From Buddleja alternifolia (taxonomy: Eukaryota > Streptophyta > Magnoliopsida > Lamiales > Scrophulariaceae), in the NCBI GenBank assembly GCA_019426215.1, contig CM033406.1, positions 5,099,001 to 5,163,000 on the forward strand: a DNA stretch of 64,000 nucleotides, written 5' to 3'. A program made the position numbers and the translations under genes. Below the pieces are notes generated by a model. It saw only the letters and a list, made by a program, of their open reading frames with translations, had not been told where the DNA came from and searched no databases. Shown here piece by piece: positions 9,905 through 22,587 of this stretch; position 1 is the first letter of the stretch, and each line of letters starts with the position of its first letter.

Positions 9905-12086
9905 TGTTGGGAAACATGCATATAGCCCGACTAAGCACAATGGAAAATTAAAATTTTAGTTTCTAGGATTTAAACATGCGAGTTTATTAATCCTACGGGC
10001 TTATCACGTATTATAGACTTGCGCATATCTACACTGGTAATATAAAACTTGAATAAAAAAAAATCTTACCTTATTCGGTTTTTCGTAAAAATCGAAACAC
10101 TTCTTCTTCCTTAACGTAAGCTCCCTAGCTTGCTCCTCGTTCCTTGAATCAACTGACTCGTTCTTTTCTTGATGAAGATTTTGATTCCTCCACCAAAATT
10201 CACACTTGTCTGGATTCTTGATTCACTTCAGAGACCCAAGTGTTTCTCATCTAAAGTTGATCCACACCCCGGATACCCACTCGTTTATAATCTTTAGCTA
10301 GGTTGATCTATGAACGTTTATTCTAACTCTAAGGAATAGTGTATGGGATTAAGGTGAAAGCAAAAAATTACTTCTCTAAGTAATTTGGAAGAGTTCTTGG
10401 ATTCAAGATCTTGATGAATAATCAAGAACTCAAGAACTTCTATGTGGAGAGAGAGAGAGAGGGGCGATTTTTATGGACAATGGAACGGAAATTTTTAGCT
10501 TAAGATTGCGTGAAAAATTCGTTCCCCACATGTCCTATATATAGGACTAGTTTTTGTAATCGTTTCCCATGTAGAACTCTTCTACATTAAATCTTTTTCA
10601 TGTAAGAATAGAAGACTAATTAATTCTCAAATAGAGCTCTTCTATTTTAATTAGTTTCCTTTCTCTCCAAGAAATCATATTTCCTTCTAGAAGAAAATTA
10701 ATTAAACTCCTTTAATTATTTTTCTTCCCTCTAATTTCGGACCAAGGCTATAAATAAGCCTTTTAATAATTAATCCACCATACTAGATTAATTAAAAGTC
10801 ACTTCCAATTAATTTGGGCTTACCCAATTAATTAAATGCTTTCTAGACGTTTACCAAAACATCTTTTGGACTTAATTAAATATTCATCCAACTATTGAAT
10901 AAATAAATAGTCTTAATTAATTAATCTAATTGATTAATATATTAACTCAACTACTTTGAATTAAATTCTCTTAGCTAAGAAATGAATTTGTCCAAGTATT
11001 GTGTGTGACCTTTTAGGTTCACCAACATACTAGTAATGAGTTCATAACCTTTATAATTTAATTTGGACAATTAAATTATCTCGATTAATTAAACACTTTT
11101 AATTAACCATCTTATTATTTAATCTCCATTAAATATAAGATACTCACAAATCAAAGAAAAGTTTCTATCTACTTATCTTGAAGACCTAGATGTAGGCGAT
11201 GCAAAGTGAACCTTTACAATTGCGCATTCCATGCAAGTGAGATTCTTCCATCAACTAATTTCCCAATAGAATTAAGGATCGAGGAATCTTATTGGTCGAG
11301 ATCCTTATAAATTCAATCTTAATAATTCAATTGTGTTTGACTAATGATCAATTAATTCAAGAAAATCATTTCTTAATTAATTACTTACTTGCCTTGGCCA
11401 AGGACTAACTCAGTCAAACCACTTAGAATATTATAGGAAATTCACTTGTTCATCTAAACAAGTGATGGATTCTTTATTATCAACACCAACTTTCATATAC
11501 GAGTCACTACATCCAATCACCAGTCCATATGTGTCCTTGTAAAAGAACTGGCACGGGAGTCAAAGTAGAGTGAGTCAATATACAAGATTACTGTGATGAC
11601 TCAAGTAAAAGAATTAATCTTGCACTATCGTGATTAAGAAACTTCTAATTTGACATATATAGAAATAATTCCAAATTAGGAAGTCTTAGTCAGGGTGATC
11701 AGTGAACTTGTTCTCAACAAGCACCAGCGTATGTGCATTTGTGTCAACTATGCTATTGTCTACAAAATGAGACATTATCTAATTAAGAGTGTGCATCATA
11801 GGCGCAAGTCTATTCGAATTATCAACGTCCCATCTTGATAATTCTATGACTTAGACGGTATTTAGAAATCACAGCCTTAGAAACTTGTTTTATGATATCC
11901 ATCCAATAAGATATAAAGTCCCATAACTATGTCTCAATTCTAGGGACTTCATCGTACAATTATAACAATATAAACATAAGATGAAGAAATGCCGTTTATT
12001 GATAAACTATTAAACGAAATTGTTTATTACAAGAATAGATAAAAAAAAGCCTATCTAAGATTGGCTCACAGGGCACTATTCTAACA
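9905..12086 (-). repeat. 3' LTR of element C
   Basis: Begins on the minus strand with TGTTAGAATAGTGCCC at 12086 and ends CATGTTTCCCAACA at 9905, giving TG..CA termini. Its partner is 26888-30615, and both are very AT-rich with many TTAATTAA blocks. The minus strand has a TATA-like CTATATATAGG at about 10545-10535. A purine-rich PPT (GTGCAAGTGGAAGAT) lies just inside at 12101-12087. There is no gene content. Confidence 0.92.
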
Positions 12087-13800
12087 ATCTTCCACTTGCA
12101 CTAGAGTCAATCTCCTTGCTATTTAAGACCCATCTTCTCAAGATGTTTTTCTAAAACGATACAAGACAAGGGCTTAGTTAGTGGATCCACTATGTTCTCT
12201 GTGTGTCGACTCTTTCCACTAGAAGTTGACTTTACCAATGATCTCCTAGATTAGATGGTATCATTTCTCTATGTGTTTGGATTTTTGATGAGACCTCAGC
12301 TCCTTCTCTTTTGCGATGGTGCCATCATTATCACAGTACAGTGGTACTGGATCAACAATGCTAGGGACTGCACCTAACCTTGGATGAAGTTCCTAATCCA
12401 AATAGCTTCCTTTGTCAACAAATGCATCTATGTATTCAGCCTTGGATTCCATTGGTTGTGGAATCCACAATAGTTTTTTGTTTGGAACTCTTTCAACTTA
12501 CTGCTCCACCATTGAGGGTGAATACAAACCCCGACATTGATTTCAAATCAGCCACCTCAGATTGGAAACTAGAATCAGTGAACCCTTCTAGTTTCAATTC
12601 TCCATCGCCATATATCAAAAACAAATCCTCAATTCTTCTCAAGTACTTTAGGATTGTTTTCATGGCTACCCAGTGTAACTCACCTGGGTTAGATTGAAAA
12701 ACGACTCACTAAACTTAATGCATGAGTCACATCAGGCCTTGTACTTAACATTGCATACATAATACTTCCTATGGCAGAAGCATATGGTATGCGAGCCATC
12801 CTATCTTATTCCTGGGGTGTCGATGGACACTTGGATCAAGAATAATAGATCCCATGACTTATAGGCAAGAATCCTTTCTTTGTTTTTTCTATGTATATTG
12901 ACTGAGACAATCCTACCATCTTTCTTGATACATCTCTATAGATTTTAATTCCTAAGATGTAGGATGTATCTCCTAAGTCTTTCATGGAGAATTTGGTGGA
13001 TAACCATACTTTAGTCAATTGCATCATTCCTACATCATTCCCAATGAGTAGAATATCATCAACATAAAGTACTAAGAATGTCACTACACTCTCACTGACT
13101 TTCTTGTACTCACATGGTTTATCTTCATTATTCATAAAACCATACATCCTTATAATTTCATCAAAATAGATGTTCCAACTTCGGGATGCTTGCTTTAGTC
13201 CATAAATGGACTTTTGGAGTTTGCAAACCTTTTGCTCACTCCCACTAGATGTGACACCTTCTGATTATTTCATGTAAATCTCTTTCTCTATGTTTCCATT
13301 AAGGAAGGGGGTTTTCATATCCATCTGCCATATTTCATAATCATAATGAGCAGATATTGCAAGCAGAATCCTAATGGATTTAAGCATTGCTACTGGCGAA
13401 TAAGTTTCTTCATAGTTGATACTCTTTGAGTGTAACCTTTTGCTAATAGCCTAGTTTTATAGGTCCCTACCTCTCCATTTGCTCTAAGCTTTCACTTATA
13501 GCTACTTACAACCAATGGGTACTATATTCTCCGGTAGATCTACCAAGGTCTATACCTTGTTGGAGTACATGGAGTCCATTTCATATTCCATGGCACTTTG
13601 CCAATTCCCCGAATTAATATCATATGTTGCTTCGTTGTATCTTCTTGGATCTTCATCCACTTGAAGCTCCTCTTTATTACTTTCTAGTAACATACCATAC
13701 CTCTCAAGTAGCCCTCGGATCCTTTGGGATCTTTTCGAAGGTTGTGTGTTAGATATTTTTGTATCTTCTTGTATTTGTATTCCCAAAGTTTGTGAGTTAA
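12087..13800 (-). pseudogene. Element C reverse transcriptase and RNase H, degenerate
   Basis: The best open piece (13147-12836, 103 codons) has FLVLYVDDILLIGNDVGMM, the copia RT catalytic box with an intact YVDD, followed by KFSMKDLGDTSYILGIKIYRD. RT fingers are at 13790-13200 with stops. RNase H remnants run to about 12150 (HIEK, SHQKSK-type blocks). Many stops and frameshifts. The same blocks are better preserved in element D. The enzyme would have been RT/RNase H of the gag-pol polyprotein. Confidence 0.85.
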
Positions 13801-15560
13801 TTTGTCGTTCATGAACTTCTTCATATTCTATGATCTCACCAATTCTATCTAATACTTCTTATCTAAGAAGATGACATTCCTTGAAATAAACAACTTTTGT
13901 TCCGATGGATCATAGAAGTAGTACCCCACAATTTCTTTAGGGTACCCCACAAATTTACATAAGCTAGACTTAGACTCGAACTTATCTCCCACTAGCCTTT
14001 TGACATAGGCAAAACAACCCCATACTCGAAGATTTTTGTGTGAGGCCGGTTTACCACGCTATAACTCATAAGGCGTTTTGGGCACAAATTTGGAAGACAA
14101 TCTATTTAATAGATAAGCCGCAGTCAGTGTTTTAAAAACTAGCCCAGACCGGCCGGTCCGATCGGTCGGACCGCCGACCGGGCCATAAAATGGGCAGATC
14201 TGACATATAAAACCGCTAGTCCCTCAAAACTGGCAGAATCGCGGTTGAACCGGTGACCCGTGCGAACCGGTCACGGGTCACCAAAATCGGTTTCAATTTG
14301 AGAAGAGAAGATGAGCAGTAGATGAGAGGCAACAACAGTCAACATGTGTGAGAAGACAACTGATTGTGAGGAGCAGCGATTCCGGCAGTAAGTTCTCCCT
14401 TTCTTCCGCTTTCCTTTCCAGCCTCTCTCTCACCTCCGCACACATTCAGGTATGAAGAGTAATTTCTCTTGCAACTACAAAACCCATTTCACCTCTTTTT
14501 CTGTAATTTTATGTTTCTTCTGTTGGCAATAGGAGGTGGGTGGGGATGGGACATAATCATGTGTGGCATTTGAGAGTGAGTCTTTTTTTCTTCTTATAGT
14601 TATAGGCTATTAGGTTGTAGTTGTATTTTGTAATTTGTAATTTGTAATTTGAGGTTCATTCTCTTATGAAAAGTCAACAGTGAGCATTTTTAGTGAATCT
14701 TGGGCTATCTATAAAATGCATATTTTTTATTCTCACACATTTCTCGTTCATGTATGCTTAAATTTTAACGATTAATATTTTTTAGTATGTATATATATAT
14801 ATATATATTATTTTTTCTTAATTTTAATATATTAATAATTATTTATGAGATAATTATGACATTACCGATCCGACTATGGTTGAACCAACGGTTGGACAAG
14901 TGACCCTTAACCCAGTAGATTTTCTGGTTCAATCACCGGGCCAGTTTTTAAAACATTGGCTGCAGTTTCTAAGGCATAACCTCAGAAAGATGGAGGAACT
15001 TCAGTGAAACTCATCATGGAACGAACCATATCTAATAAAGTCCTATTCCTTTGCTCAGACACTCCATTCAATTGTGATGTTCCAAGCGGAGTCCACTGAG
15101 AGAGAATCCCAATCTCTTTAAGATAACTAAGGAATTCGTCAATTAAGTATTCCCCTCCACGATCAGATCGAAGAGTCTTAATGCTTTGACTTAGTTGTTT
15201 TTCTATTTCATTCCTAAACTCTTTAAATTTTTTAAAAGCTTCAGATTTGTGTTTCATAAGATACACATATTCGTACCGTGAATAATCATCGGTAAAAGTA
15301 ATGAAGTAAGTACACCTTCCTTTAGTACTTATACTAAAAGGACCACAAACATCCTAGTGGATCAAATCCAAGGGATGAGTGGCACGTTCCATTTGTCCTA
15401 CAAATGGTGACTTGGTCATTTTTCCTTTAAGACAAGATTCACAAGTAGGCATGATTTTCTCTTCCTTAATGTCGACTTTACCTTCCTTTGCCAATTTGTG
15501 CAATCTTTCTTTGGAAATATATCCTAGTCTAGCATGCCATATTAATGTACTATTTAAGTG
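13801..15560 (-). pseudogene. Element C integrase, degenerate and split by an hAT-like insertion
   Basis: The open piece 15266-14982 (94 codons) carries the second catalytic Asp region SDRGGEYLIDEFLSYLKE and the Glu region LNGVSEQRNRTLLDMVRSMM. Upstream, at 15300-15560, remnants of the zinc-binding His/Cys region and the first Asp remain with stops. The frame resumes at 14116 beyond the insertion (AYLINRL-type sequence) and runs toward the integrase C-terminus. The hAT-like element at 14125-14958 interrupts an Ala-Ala-Tyr codon block. Confidence 0.82.
14125..14958. mobile_element. Non-autonomous hAT-like element (834 bp)
   Basis: Terminal inverted repeats start CAGTGTTTTAAAAACTAGCCC on the left and read CAATGTTTTAAAAACTGGCCC on the complementary strand at the right. 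An 8-bp TSD, GCCGCAGT at 14117-14124 and GCTGCAGT at 14959-14966 (one mismatch), is the hallmark of the hAT superfamily. The left subterminal region is a GC-rich near-palindrome (GACCGGCCGGTCCGATCGGTC), a pattern seen in many plant hAT MITEs. No transposase is seen. Inside is a TA dinucleotide run near 14791-14810. Excision would restore the integrase frame of element C. Confidence 0.88.
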
Positions 15561-15599
15561 ATCTTGTTTTCTTATTTAAGAAAAATAAATTAAACCCCT

Positions 15600-16380
15600 T
15601 TAATTTATTTCCTCTTCCAATGACTTGGTTTACCGTAATGGAAACATATACCTTTATTCCTTTTGGACTTAACTTTCTTGACTCCACCTATAGCTTTTAG
15701 CTTTTTGTTATTTTCGGAACTCTTCCATTTTCCTTTCTTTGGCTTCTTAGCCTTAGAATGAGCAGAACTCACAAGTAGGACTGATTTGTCCTTCTTGATG
15801 GTGGCTTCTGCAGTCTTTAACATGCTTAACAAATTAGGCAAGGCCGCCTCCAGACTATTCATGTTAAGGTTGACCACAAATTGGTCGAATGAGCTAGGAA
15901 AGGATTGAAGTAGCGAGTCTATTGAGAGTTTATTGTCTAGAAAAATGTCAAGACTTGCGAGCTTCTCAATGAGCCCAATCATCTTTAGCACATGTTCTTA
16001 GACACTTGACCCCTTAGTCATACGAGCTCTGAAAAGCTCTTTAGACACTAAGTACCTTTCCTTCCTCAACTTTTCACCATACAACTCTTGTAAGTGTTTG
16101 AAAATATCAGCAGCTGTTGCTATATTTTTGTGTTGCTCTTGCAACTCATTCGACATTGATGCAAGCATCATGCACCTTGATGGAGGTCATCGTTTAACCA
16201 TTTCTTATGAGTTTTGATTTCCTCCTCCCCAGCACCCTCAGGCAGAGTCGAGAGGGGTGCGTCAGTCAAGACATAGGCTCTATTCTCATAGTTGAGCACT
16301 ATCTTAAGGTTTCTAAGCCAATCAGAATAGTTGGGTCCACTGAGTTTGTTTGTGTCGAGAATTGTTGAAACAAAATGGAG
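15600..16380 (-). pseudogene. Element C gag, degenerate
   Basis: Minus strand from about 16370. The sequence encodes the DWLRNLKIVLN-type N-terminal gag block with stops, then an open stretch 15991-15605 (128 codons) with LQSFPSSFDQFVVNLNMN, a Lys-rich segment, and a damaged zinc knuckle CFHYGKPSHWKRK (first two Cys no longer in C-x2-C spacing). The same layout occurs in element D at 23433-22588. Gag would form the particle and package RNA. Confidence 0.84.
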
Positions 16381-17787
16381 ATTAAGAGGATGTTTAATAC
16401 ATTATGTGTAGATATTATTTTAAGGTCTTTTAATCATAAATTACCTCCCACTATTTAATTCAAATCCAATAACCCTCCTTTAAGAATTCGAGAAAAATAA
16501 TTTTTCATAGTGAGTTTGAAGTCCAATTTTGTTATTACATACTCCAATTTTATGGACACATACATAATAATTAAATAGGTAGACAACACTTGTCAATTAC
16601 ATATCTATGTAACCCTCAATTATTTTACTTCATGTTTCACATGGACCTCAATTTTATACGCCCCCATGTTACTCCTATGTTAAGTTAGACCCATCAAACC
16701 TACATGTAAAATTAACTACCCGAAAAATTTCACTTGCAATGGTCAACTTAGAGAATAAATTACTCATGTGCATCTCTATGCGTAGTAATAGTCACGGCTT
16801 TCTCATTATAGAAAGTCCCACTTGCAATGGTCGTCTAATTTACATAAGTAGCACTGACATGCTATTACTTTTGATGGTAGGCATGGAATATTAACCCCCA
16901 TTTAATTTTATCCCATATTAACTTAAAAATTAAAATCATTAAGATTTTATTAACTTATCAAATAAGTAAGGGAATTTTAGTATATTATGAAAGGTCTCAT
17001 CGATTCGATTATCTTATCTAAGTCTCTATCCTAAATATGCCCAACAACACATGAAAGAATATAAAAGATAAGCATAATCTTAAAAAACATGTTTCTTATA
17101 CAAACGTGGTTCTTATACATAGAATCATGCATCTCATAAAATCATGCATCTCATACATAAAATCATGCATCTCATTCATAAAATCATGCATCTCATACAT
17201 TAAATCATGCATCTCATACATAAAATATAACAAGGATATTTTGGGCTACATCTAAATCGATCTTATCTAGAGCAATCAAGGATCGAATGCTGGCAAGGCG
17301 AATAAATAAATAATGGAAAGTAAACATGCTTGTACAATCTTAATGGCCACAAAATTCCATCATACATATCAATTCATGAAAGCATATGTAAATTCTTAAT
17401 TTACCAAATATTCCTCATAAATCAAAACAATTCAGGGTTTCTCAATAAAACTTGATTTTCAAAAAATTAAACCAATTAAAATACCTTTTAAATAAAATAG
17501 AATTTTTAGGAAAAATCAAATACTTAAAAACGGGTCGGAGATCCGCTTCTTGACAATCGGTTCGGGTCGCCCTGGGGCCTTATGCACAGCCGGCTTTTCA
17601 GCGTGCAAGGCTGTCAGTGACATCATCGAGTTCTCTAAAAAAATCCATTGCCCTTCCATTAATAAGTACACAGGTAAAGGGCTATACTTTGCTCCAAGCA
17701 AATTGGGTGCACGCATGTGAAAGTTAATTTCAATTGCATGGTAAACTACTAGCCACGTCATTAGCATGCAAAAGAATATGTTTGCTA
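16381..17787 (-). other. Element C leader (untranslated region between PBS and gag), part 1
   Basis: No gene is seen. AT-rich leader between gag and the site where element D inserted; it continues at 26523-26873 beyond D. It contains a 21-bp tandem repeat at 17125-17226. A 100-codon open frame at 17818-17516 crosses the D insertion junction and has no family resemblance, so it is not called. Confidence 0.7.
17125..17226. repeat. 21-bp tandem repeat in element C leader
   Basis: Four full units and one short first unit of TCATGCATCTCATACATAAAA with few substitutions. ATGCAT is a palindrome repeated in each unit. It may be slippage only; leaders of plant retrotransposons often carry such arrays. 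Confidence 0.9.
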
Positions 17788-17792
17788 CAAGA

Positions 17793-19572
17793 TGTTGGGC
17801 TTTCGTTTGAAAAAGCATAAACGCAGTAGAAGGGATTTCAAAAATTAAAACAAAAACTCAATTGGTACTCTAATTCGCATAATTGAATCTAAAAGCGTAT
17901 AACGAATAAAACTTACTCGTTAATATCAATATGATGATGGAGAAAAACTTCTTCTTCTTCAAACTCGAAATATTGAAGCTTCCAAATCTTCAATCCTTCG
18001 GTTTGATTCTTCAAACTTGAACTTGATCTGAACAACAAAAATATATCGTCTCTAAATCGTCACGCACGGATCAACAAGCGAAAAATCCCCTTTCTTTTTT
18101 CTCTATGGTCGACGGCTAGGTATAGAGGAGGGGAGGAATATTTTTCTTTCTTTTTGAGAGTTATGAGAGTTGTATATCCACTTCTTCTTTGTTCTAAGTC
18201 AAAGAGTCCTTATATACCTCATGACTTATTGAACAAGTCAAAACAAAAGAGCCCTAATATGTGGCCTCTCAAAGACGCCACTTTGAGGCCTCATAGGTAT
18301 CCAAGTGGACTCCTTATTTAGCCGAGATTTGTTTTGTTTAATTAATTTCTTATTTCAATTAATAATTTATTATATCCAATAAATAAATAAATTAATTAAA
18401 CAACCAAATTAATTAGATAAATTAATTCATTAATATATTTCATAGAGAAATTAATTAATAATTAATCTTATCATTATAATTAATTATTTCATCTAATGAA
18501 TAATTAATTATTTAATTTATCTAATAAATTAAAACTCCCAGAAGAAATAATAGAAATTCCTTTTTCTTCATTTTTCTTTGTCAATCCTTTAGCACGACTC
18601 TTTAGGTTCGTTTCGTTTGGCAATGAGAGGAAACCAAAGGAAGTGGGTAACACCTAGCCAGTCACGTGGCTCACTTCGTAACCCAAACGAAAATGAATGA
18701 TAGGATCATTCCGAAACCTTCCAATCGTAAATACCGTTTATGTATAAACCCTTTGTTCACGTTCCCCGGTCAAGTGAGAGTCATGATTATGTCAAACTCA
18801 ATGGACTTGACCATATGTATAAATCATAATAAATACGAGATCATTGAGATCGATTTAGTGCCAAGCACAATCGTCTCGTTTGCTTTGGCCAAAGACTTTG
18901 ATCTCTATTTATCTATAATTACATAGGGTACATACTCATTCACTTATGAGAAAACAAATCCCATATTAGATATCTACTAAGATTACCACTTGCCCATCAA
19001 GTCCGCATTTCGAGGTTGACCTCACTAAAGGGTGAATTGGGTCTAACTACTCTAGTGAAAGACTTGACGTCACAAGTGCATCTTCAGCTTGATACTTCAG
19101 GTCAAAGGTTCACATACACCTAATACGCATAATCAGCTCCGTCATTGACAGTCACAGAGTGAAAACCCATGTGATAGAATTGATGCGAGTCGTGTTCGAA
19201 CATATCAGTTCCACTGAGGTGTCTACAATCTTAATCTCCTATAATCCCATGATACCAGACATGCACTCCCATGTCGGAGCTAAGATTGTACAAGTATTCA
19301 AAGTCTTTATTGTCCATTAAAGACTTCATATTACTTGAGAACTTATTTTAGTAATCAAGATCGATCTCTCTAGTGCCAATCTTCCTATCCCATAGGAAGT
19401 AGAGGGATCGCACTAAAAACATGGACAAAACATTTTACACAACTAATAGATGCAAATAAAAATTAAGTGAAAACTTAATAATGCCTTTTATATAAGAAGA
19501 ATTTAAGTTCAATACAAGATATATGCCCTATACATTCTATCCTCTATGACACCTGAGGGCATATTCCTAACA
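17793..19572 (-). repeat. 3' LTR of element D
   Basis: Minus strand TGTTAGGAATATGCCC at 19572 to CCCAACA at 17793. TATA box GTATATAAGG on the minus strand at about 18217-18208. The AT-rich part (18320-18540) has many AATTAATTA blocks. An 86-codon open frame on the plus strand (18666-18926) recurs at 25610-25870 in the other LTR only because the LTRs are copies. Confidence 0.95.
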
Positions 19573-19586
19573 ATCTCCCACTTGCA
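19573..19586 (-). promoter_or_regulatory. Polypurine tract of element D
   Basis: On the minus strand GTGCAAGTGGGAGAT sits immediately before the 3' LTR start TGTTAGG. It is the plus-strand DNA priming site for reverse transcription. Element C has the same tract with one change. Confidence 0.85.
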
Positions 19587-19587
19587 C

Positions 19588-20144
19588 TCAATGCCACTCA
19601 TTGTGGTATCTATTACCCATCCTTTCCAGGTGTCGGCCCAAAACAGCCTGAGGTAGTGGTTTGGTGAACGGGTCAGCTATATTGTCAGCTGAGGCTATTT
19701 TCTGCACTGCTATCTCTCCTTTGCCAATGATCTCCCGGATGATGTGAAATCTTCTCTCAATATGTTTGGACTTATTATGAGACCTCGGTTCCTTGGCTTG
19801 CGCTATCGCTCCATTGTTATCACAATAAAGTGGCAACGGTAGCTGAGCACTAGGGACCGTTCCAAGTTCTCCAAGAAATTCCTCATCTAAACAGATTCTT
19901 TCACTGCCTCTGAGGCTGCTACATACTCTGCTTCAGTGGTGGAATCAACAGTTGTGCTTTCCTTGGAGCTCTTCCAAGACACCGTTCCACCATTAAGAGT
20001 AAAAACAAACCCTGAAGTGGATTTTCGGTCATCAACATCAGACTGAAATTCTGAATCAGAATAACCTTCCATCTTCAGGTCTCCACCTCCATAGATGAGA
20101 ATCATATCCTTAGTTCTTTTCAGATACTTTAGGCTATTCTTCAC
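19588..20144 (-). CDS. Element D RNase H (two open pieces)
   Basis: Open pieces 20144-19887 and 19836-19588. The first has SLKYLKRTKDMILIYGG, GYSDSEFQSDVDDRKSTSG and STTEAEYVAASEA, the RNase H catalytic blocks of copia elements. The second has YCDNNGAIAQAKEPRSHNKS and KHIERRFHIIREI and ends the polyprotein with ADPFTKPLPQ. A stop between them (about 19886) splits the domain. It would remove the RNA strand after minus-strand synthesis. Confidence 0.92.
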
Positions 20145-20174
20145 AGCTATCCAATGTTCCTTTCCCGGGTTTGC

Positions 20175-21290
20175 TTAAAATTGACTCACCACGCTCACAA
20201 CATAGGCAATGTTGGGTCTAGTACATAGCATTGCATACATCAGGCTACCAACTGCAGAAGCATAGGGTATATTACTCATCTCTTGTCTATCTTCCTCACT
20301 TTGAGGACACATAGACTTGGATAAGTGTACTCCATGCCTCATGGGAAGAAACCCTTTCTTAGAGTTGTCCATCCTAAACCTCTTTAGGATCTTTTCTAAG
20401 TAAAGGGCTTGAGAGAGGCCTATCATTCTATTCGTTTTATCCCTATAGATACGAATTCCTAGAATGTATGTGGCTTCTCCCAAGTCTTTCATGGAAAACG
20501 TACTCAAAAGCTATTTCTTGACAGTGGTGAGCATTCCTACGTCATTTCCTATAAGTAGAATGTCATCCACATATAGTACTAAGAATGAGAGTTTGCTCCC
20601 GCTAGTCTTCTTGTAGACACATGGTTCATCTTCGTTCGTGATGAAGCCATATCCCTTAACTTCTTCATCAAAACAGAGATTCCAGCTTCTAGATGCTTGC
20701 TTGAGACCGTAAATGGACCTCTCAAGTTTACATACTTTATGGATATCGAACTCGGACAAAAAACCCTTTGGCTGTTCCATATAGATATCCTCCTCAAGGA
20801 ATCCATTTAGAAAGGCCGTTTTGACATCCATTTGCCATATCCCTTAACCTAAGTATGCAGCTATAGATAACAGAATTCGTATGGACTTTATCATAGCCAC
20901 GGGCGAAAAAGGTTTCTTGATAGTCAATTCCTTCTCTTGGACTATACCCTTTCGCTACGAGCCTGGCTTTAAAGGTGTCAACCTCGCCATCGATACCTAT
21001 CTTTCTTTTGTAGATCCACTTACATCTTACAGGTTTTATACCTTCAGGACAATCTACCAAAGTCCAGACATGGTTCGATTGCATAGAGTCCATTTCTATT
21101 TCCATGGCTTCTCGCCATCTTGAAGCGTCGACATCCACCATCGCTTGATCATAGGTACAAGGATCATCTTCATAACCTTCTTGTACTATAGTGTGAAGCT
21201 CTCGCTCCCCCTGCAGTAGATACCCATACCTCTCAGGTTCATGCGGTATTCTACCAGATCTACGTGGTGGTTGTGCTACTATGGGTTCAG
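20175..21290 (-). CDS. Element D reverse transcriptase (three open pieces)
   Basis: Open pieces 21141-20794, 20831-20511 and 20507-20175. They hold RWREAMEIEMDSMQSNHVW and RCKWIYKRK (RT N-terminus), VKTAFLNGFLEEDIYMEQP and LKQASRSWN, then FLVLYVDDILLIGNDVGML with an intact YVDD box, and FSMKDLGEATYILGIRIYRD. The joints are a frameshift near 20800-20870 and a stop at about 20508. All catalytic residues visible are kept, so the domain is inactive only because of the breaks. Confidence 0.93.
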
Positions 21291-21297
21291 GCCTCGG

Positions 21298-22566
21298 TTA
21301 TTGAATAGATGTATTTGAGGGAGTTTCATTTTGTTCTTCTAGAATAATTTTCCTACCTTTGCACCCTTCCAAGATGAACTCATCCTCAAGGAAGTGAGCT
21401 TGTAGGGCCACGATGATTCTTTGATCATCATGCAGGTAAAAGAAGAATTCCATGGAATTTTCAGGATAACCAATGAAACGTCCCATTAGGGATCTTGCCT
21501 CCAATTTTTTCACTTTAATCTTCTTGACATAAGCGGGGCATCCCCAAATCTTAATATGATTAAGACTCGGTTTCCTATTATTCCACATCTCATGTGGAGT
21601 TTTAGGAATGGATTTGGAGAAACATCTGTTCAAAACATGAGCAGCGGTAAGGAGCGCGTATCCCCACAACGAAATGGGTAAATCAGTGTAACTAAGCATA
21701 GAACGAACCATGTCCAACAGTGTTCGATTCCTTCGTTTAGCTACTCCATCAGTTGAGGAGTTGCTGGTGGTGTTAGTTGTAACATTATTCCTTGTTGTCT
21801 TAGGAATTCATCAAACTCAGCACTCATATATTCTCCTCCACGATCCAATCGTAGAGTTTTTATATTTTGCCCAGTTTGATTTTCTACTAAGGCCTTGAAC
21901 TCTTTAACTCTTTCAAAGGATTCAGACTTTTGCTTCATCAGATACACTAGACCAAATCTTGAATGGTCGTCGGTGAAAGTGATGAAGTAGTAAAAACCTC
22001 CACGAGCCATTTCTTCAAATGGTCCGCAGACGTCGGTATGCATTAATCCTAAGACTTGCATAGCCCTTTCAAAAGTCCCTGTGAAGGGGGATCTAGCCAT
22101 CTTGCCTAAGAGACATAATTCACATGTAGGAATAGGGTCCGACCCTAGTGAGCTTAAAAACCCATCTTTTTTCCATTTTGTGGATCTTGTGCTCTCCGGC
22201 ATGGCCTAGTCTAAGATGCCACTTGAGTCTTAAGTTAGTTTCTTGCCTACCACGTTTACGTGTTACAATATTAACATCAAATGAATTACGGACATTTAAA
22301 TAATACAAACCATTAACTAAACATGCATTGCCAACTAATTTATTTCCATAATAAATGTCGCAATATAATTTAGAAAAACGGAATGTATATCCAATCTTAA
22401 CTAAGATAGGAATAGATATAATGTTCTTAAGCCCCTTGGGTAAAACCAAAACATTATCTAAAAATAGTAAATGTCCAAAATTCAAATAAAGAGAAGTAGA
22501 TCCAATCCTAGTAGCTGCGACGCTTTCCCCGTTGCCTACTTTGATCATCACTTCTTCTCGGCCCAA
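21298..22566 (-). CDS. Element D integrase (three open pieces)
   Basis: Open pieces 22566-22120, 22202-21741 and 21717-21298. Zinc region: WHLRLGHAGEHKI (H-x3-H) and CELCLLGKM (C-x2-C). Core: MHTDVCGPFEE (first Asp), RLDRGGEYMSAEFDEFL (second Asp) and the Glu region broken by a frameshift near 21740-21717 just before MDMVRSMLSY. The C-terminal part has CFSKSIPKTPHEMW and GCPAYVKK, typical of copia integrases. It inserts cDNA and made the 5-bp TSD. Confidence 0.93.
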
Positions 22567-22587
22567 CTTTTTACTTCTCTGTAGATC

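Noticed and set aside
9905..12086. Possible host intergenic region between elements
   Set aside because: Its full-length copy at 26888-30615, TG..CA ends and PPT show it is the 3' LTR of element C.
12380..12697. 105-codon plus-strand open frame
   Set aside because: It is the complement of element C RNase H coding sequence; no family match.
17516..17818. 100-codon minus-strand open frame
   Set aside because: It crosses the exact junction between element D LTR and the element C leader (17792/17793), so it cannot be an ancestral gene.
18666..18926. 86-codon open frame in the D 3' LTR, repeated at 25610-25870 in the 5' LTR
   Set aside because: The two LTRs are copies of each other, so recurrence is expected. 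It lies antisense to the element, residues differ freely between the copies, and no family is recognised.
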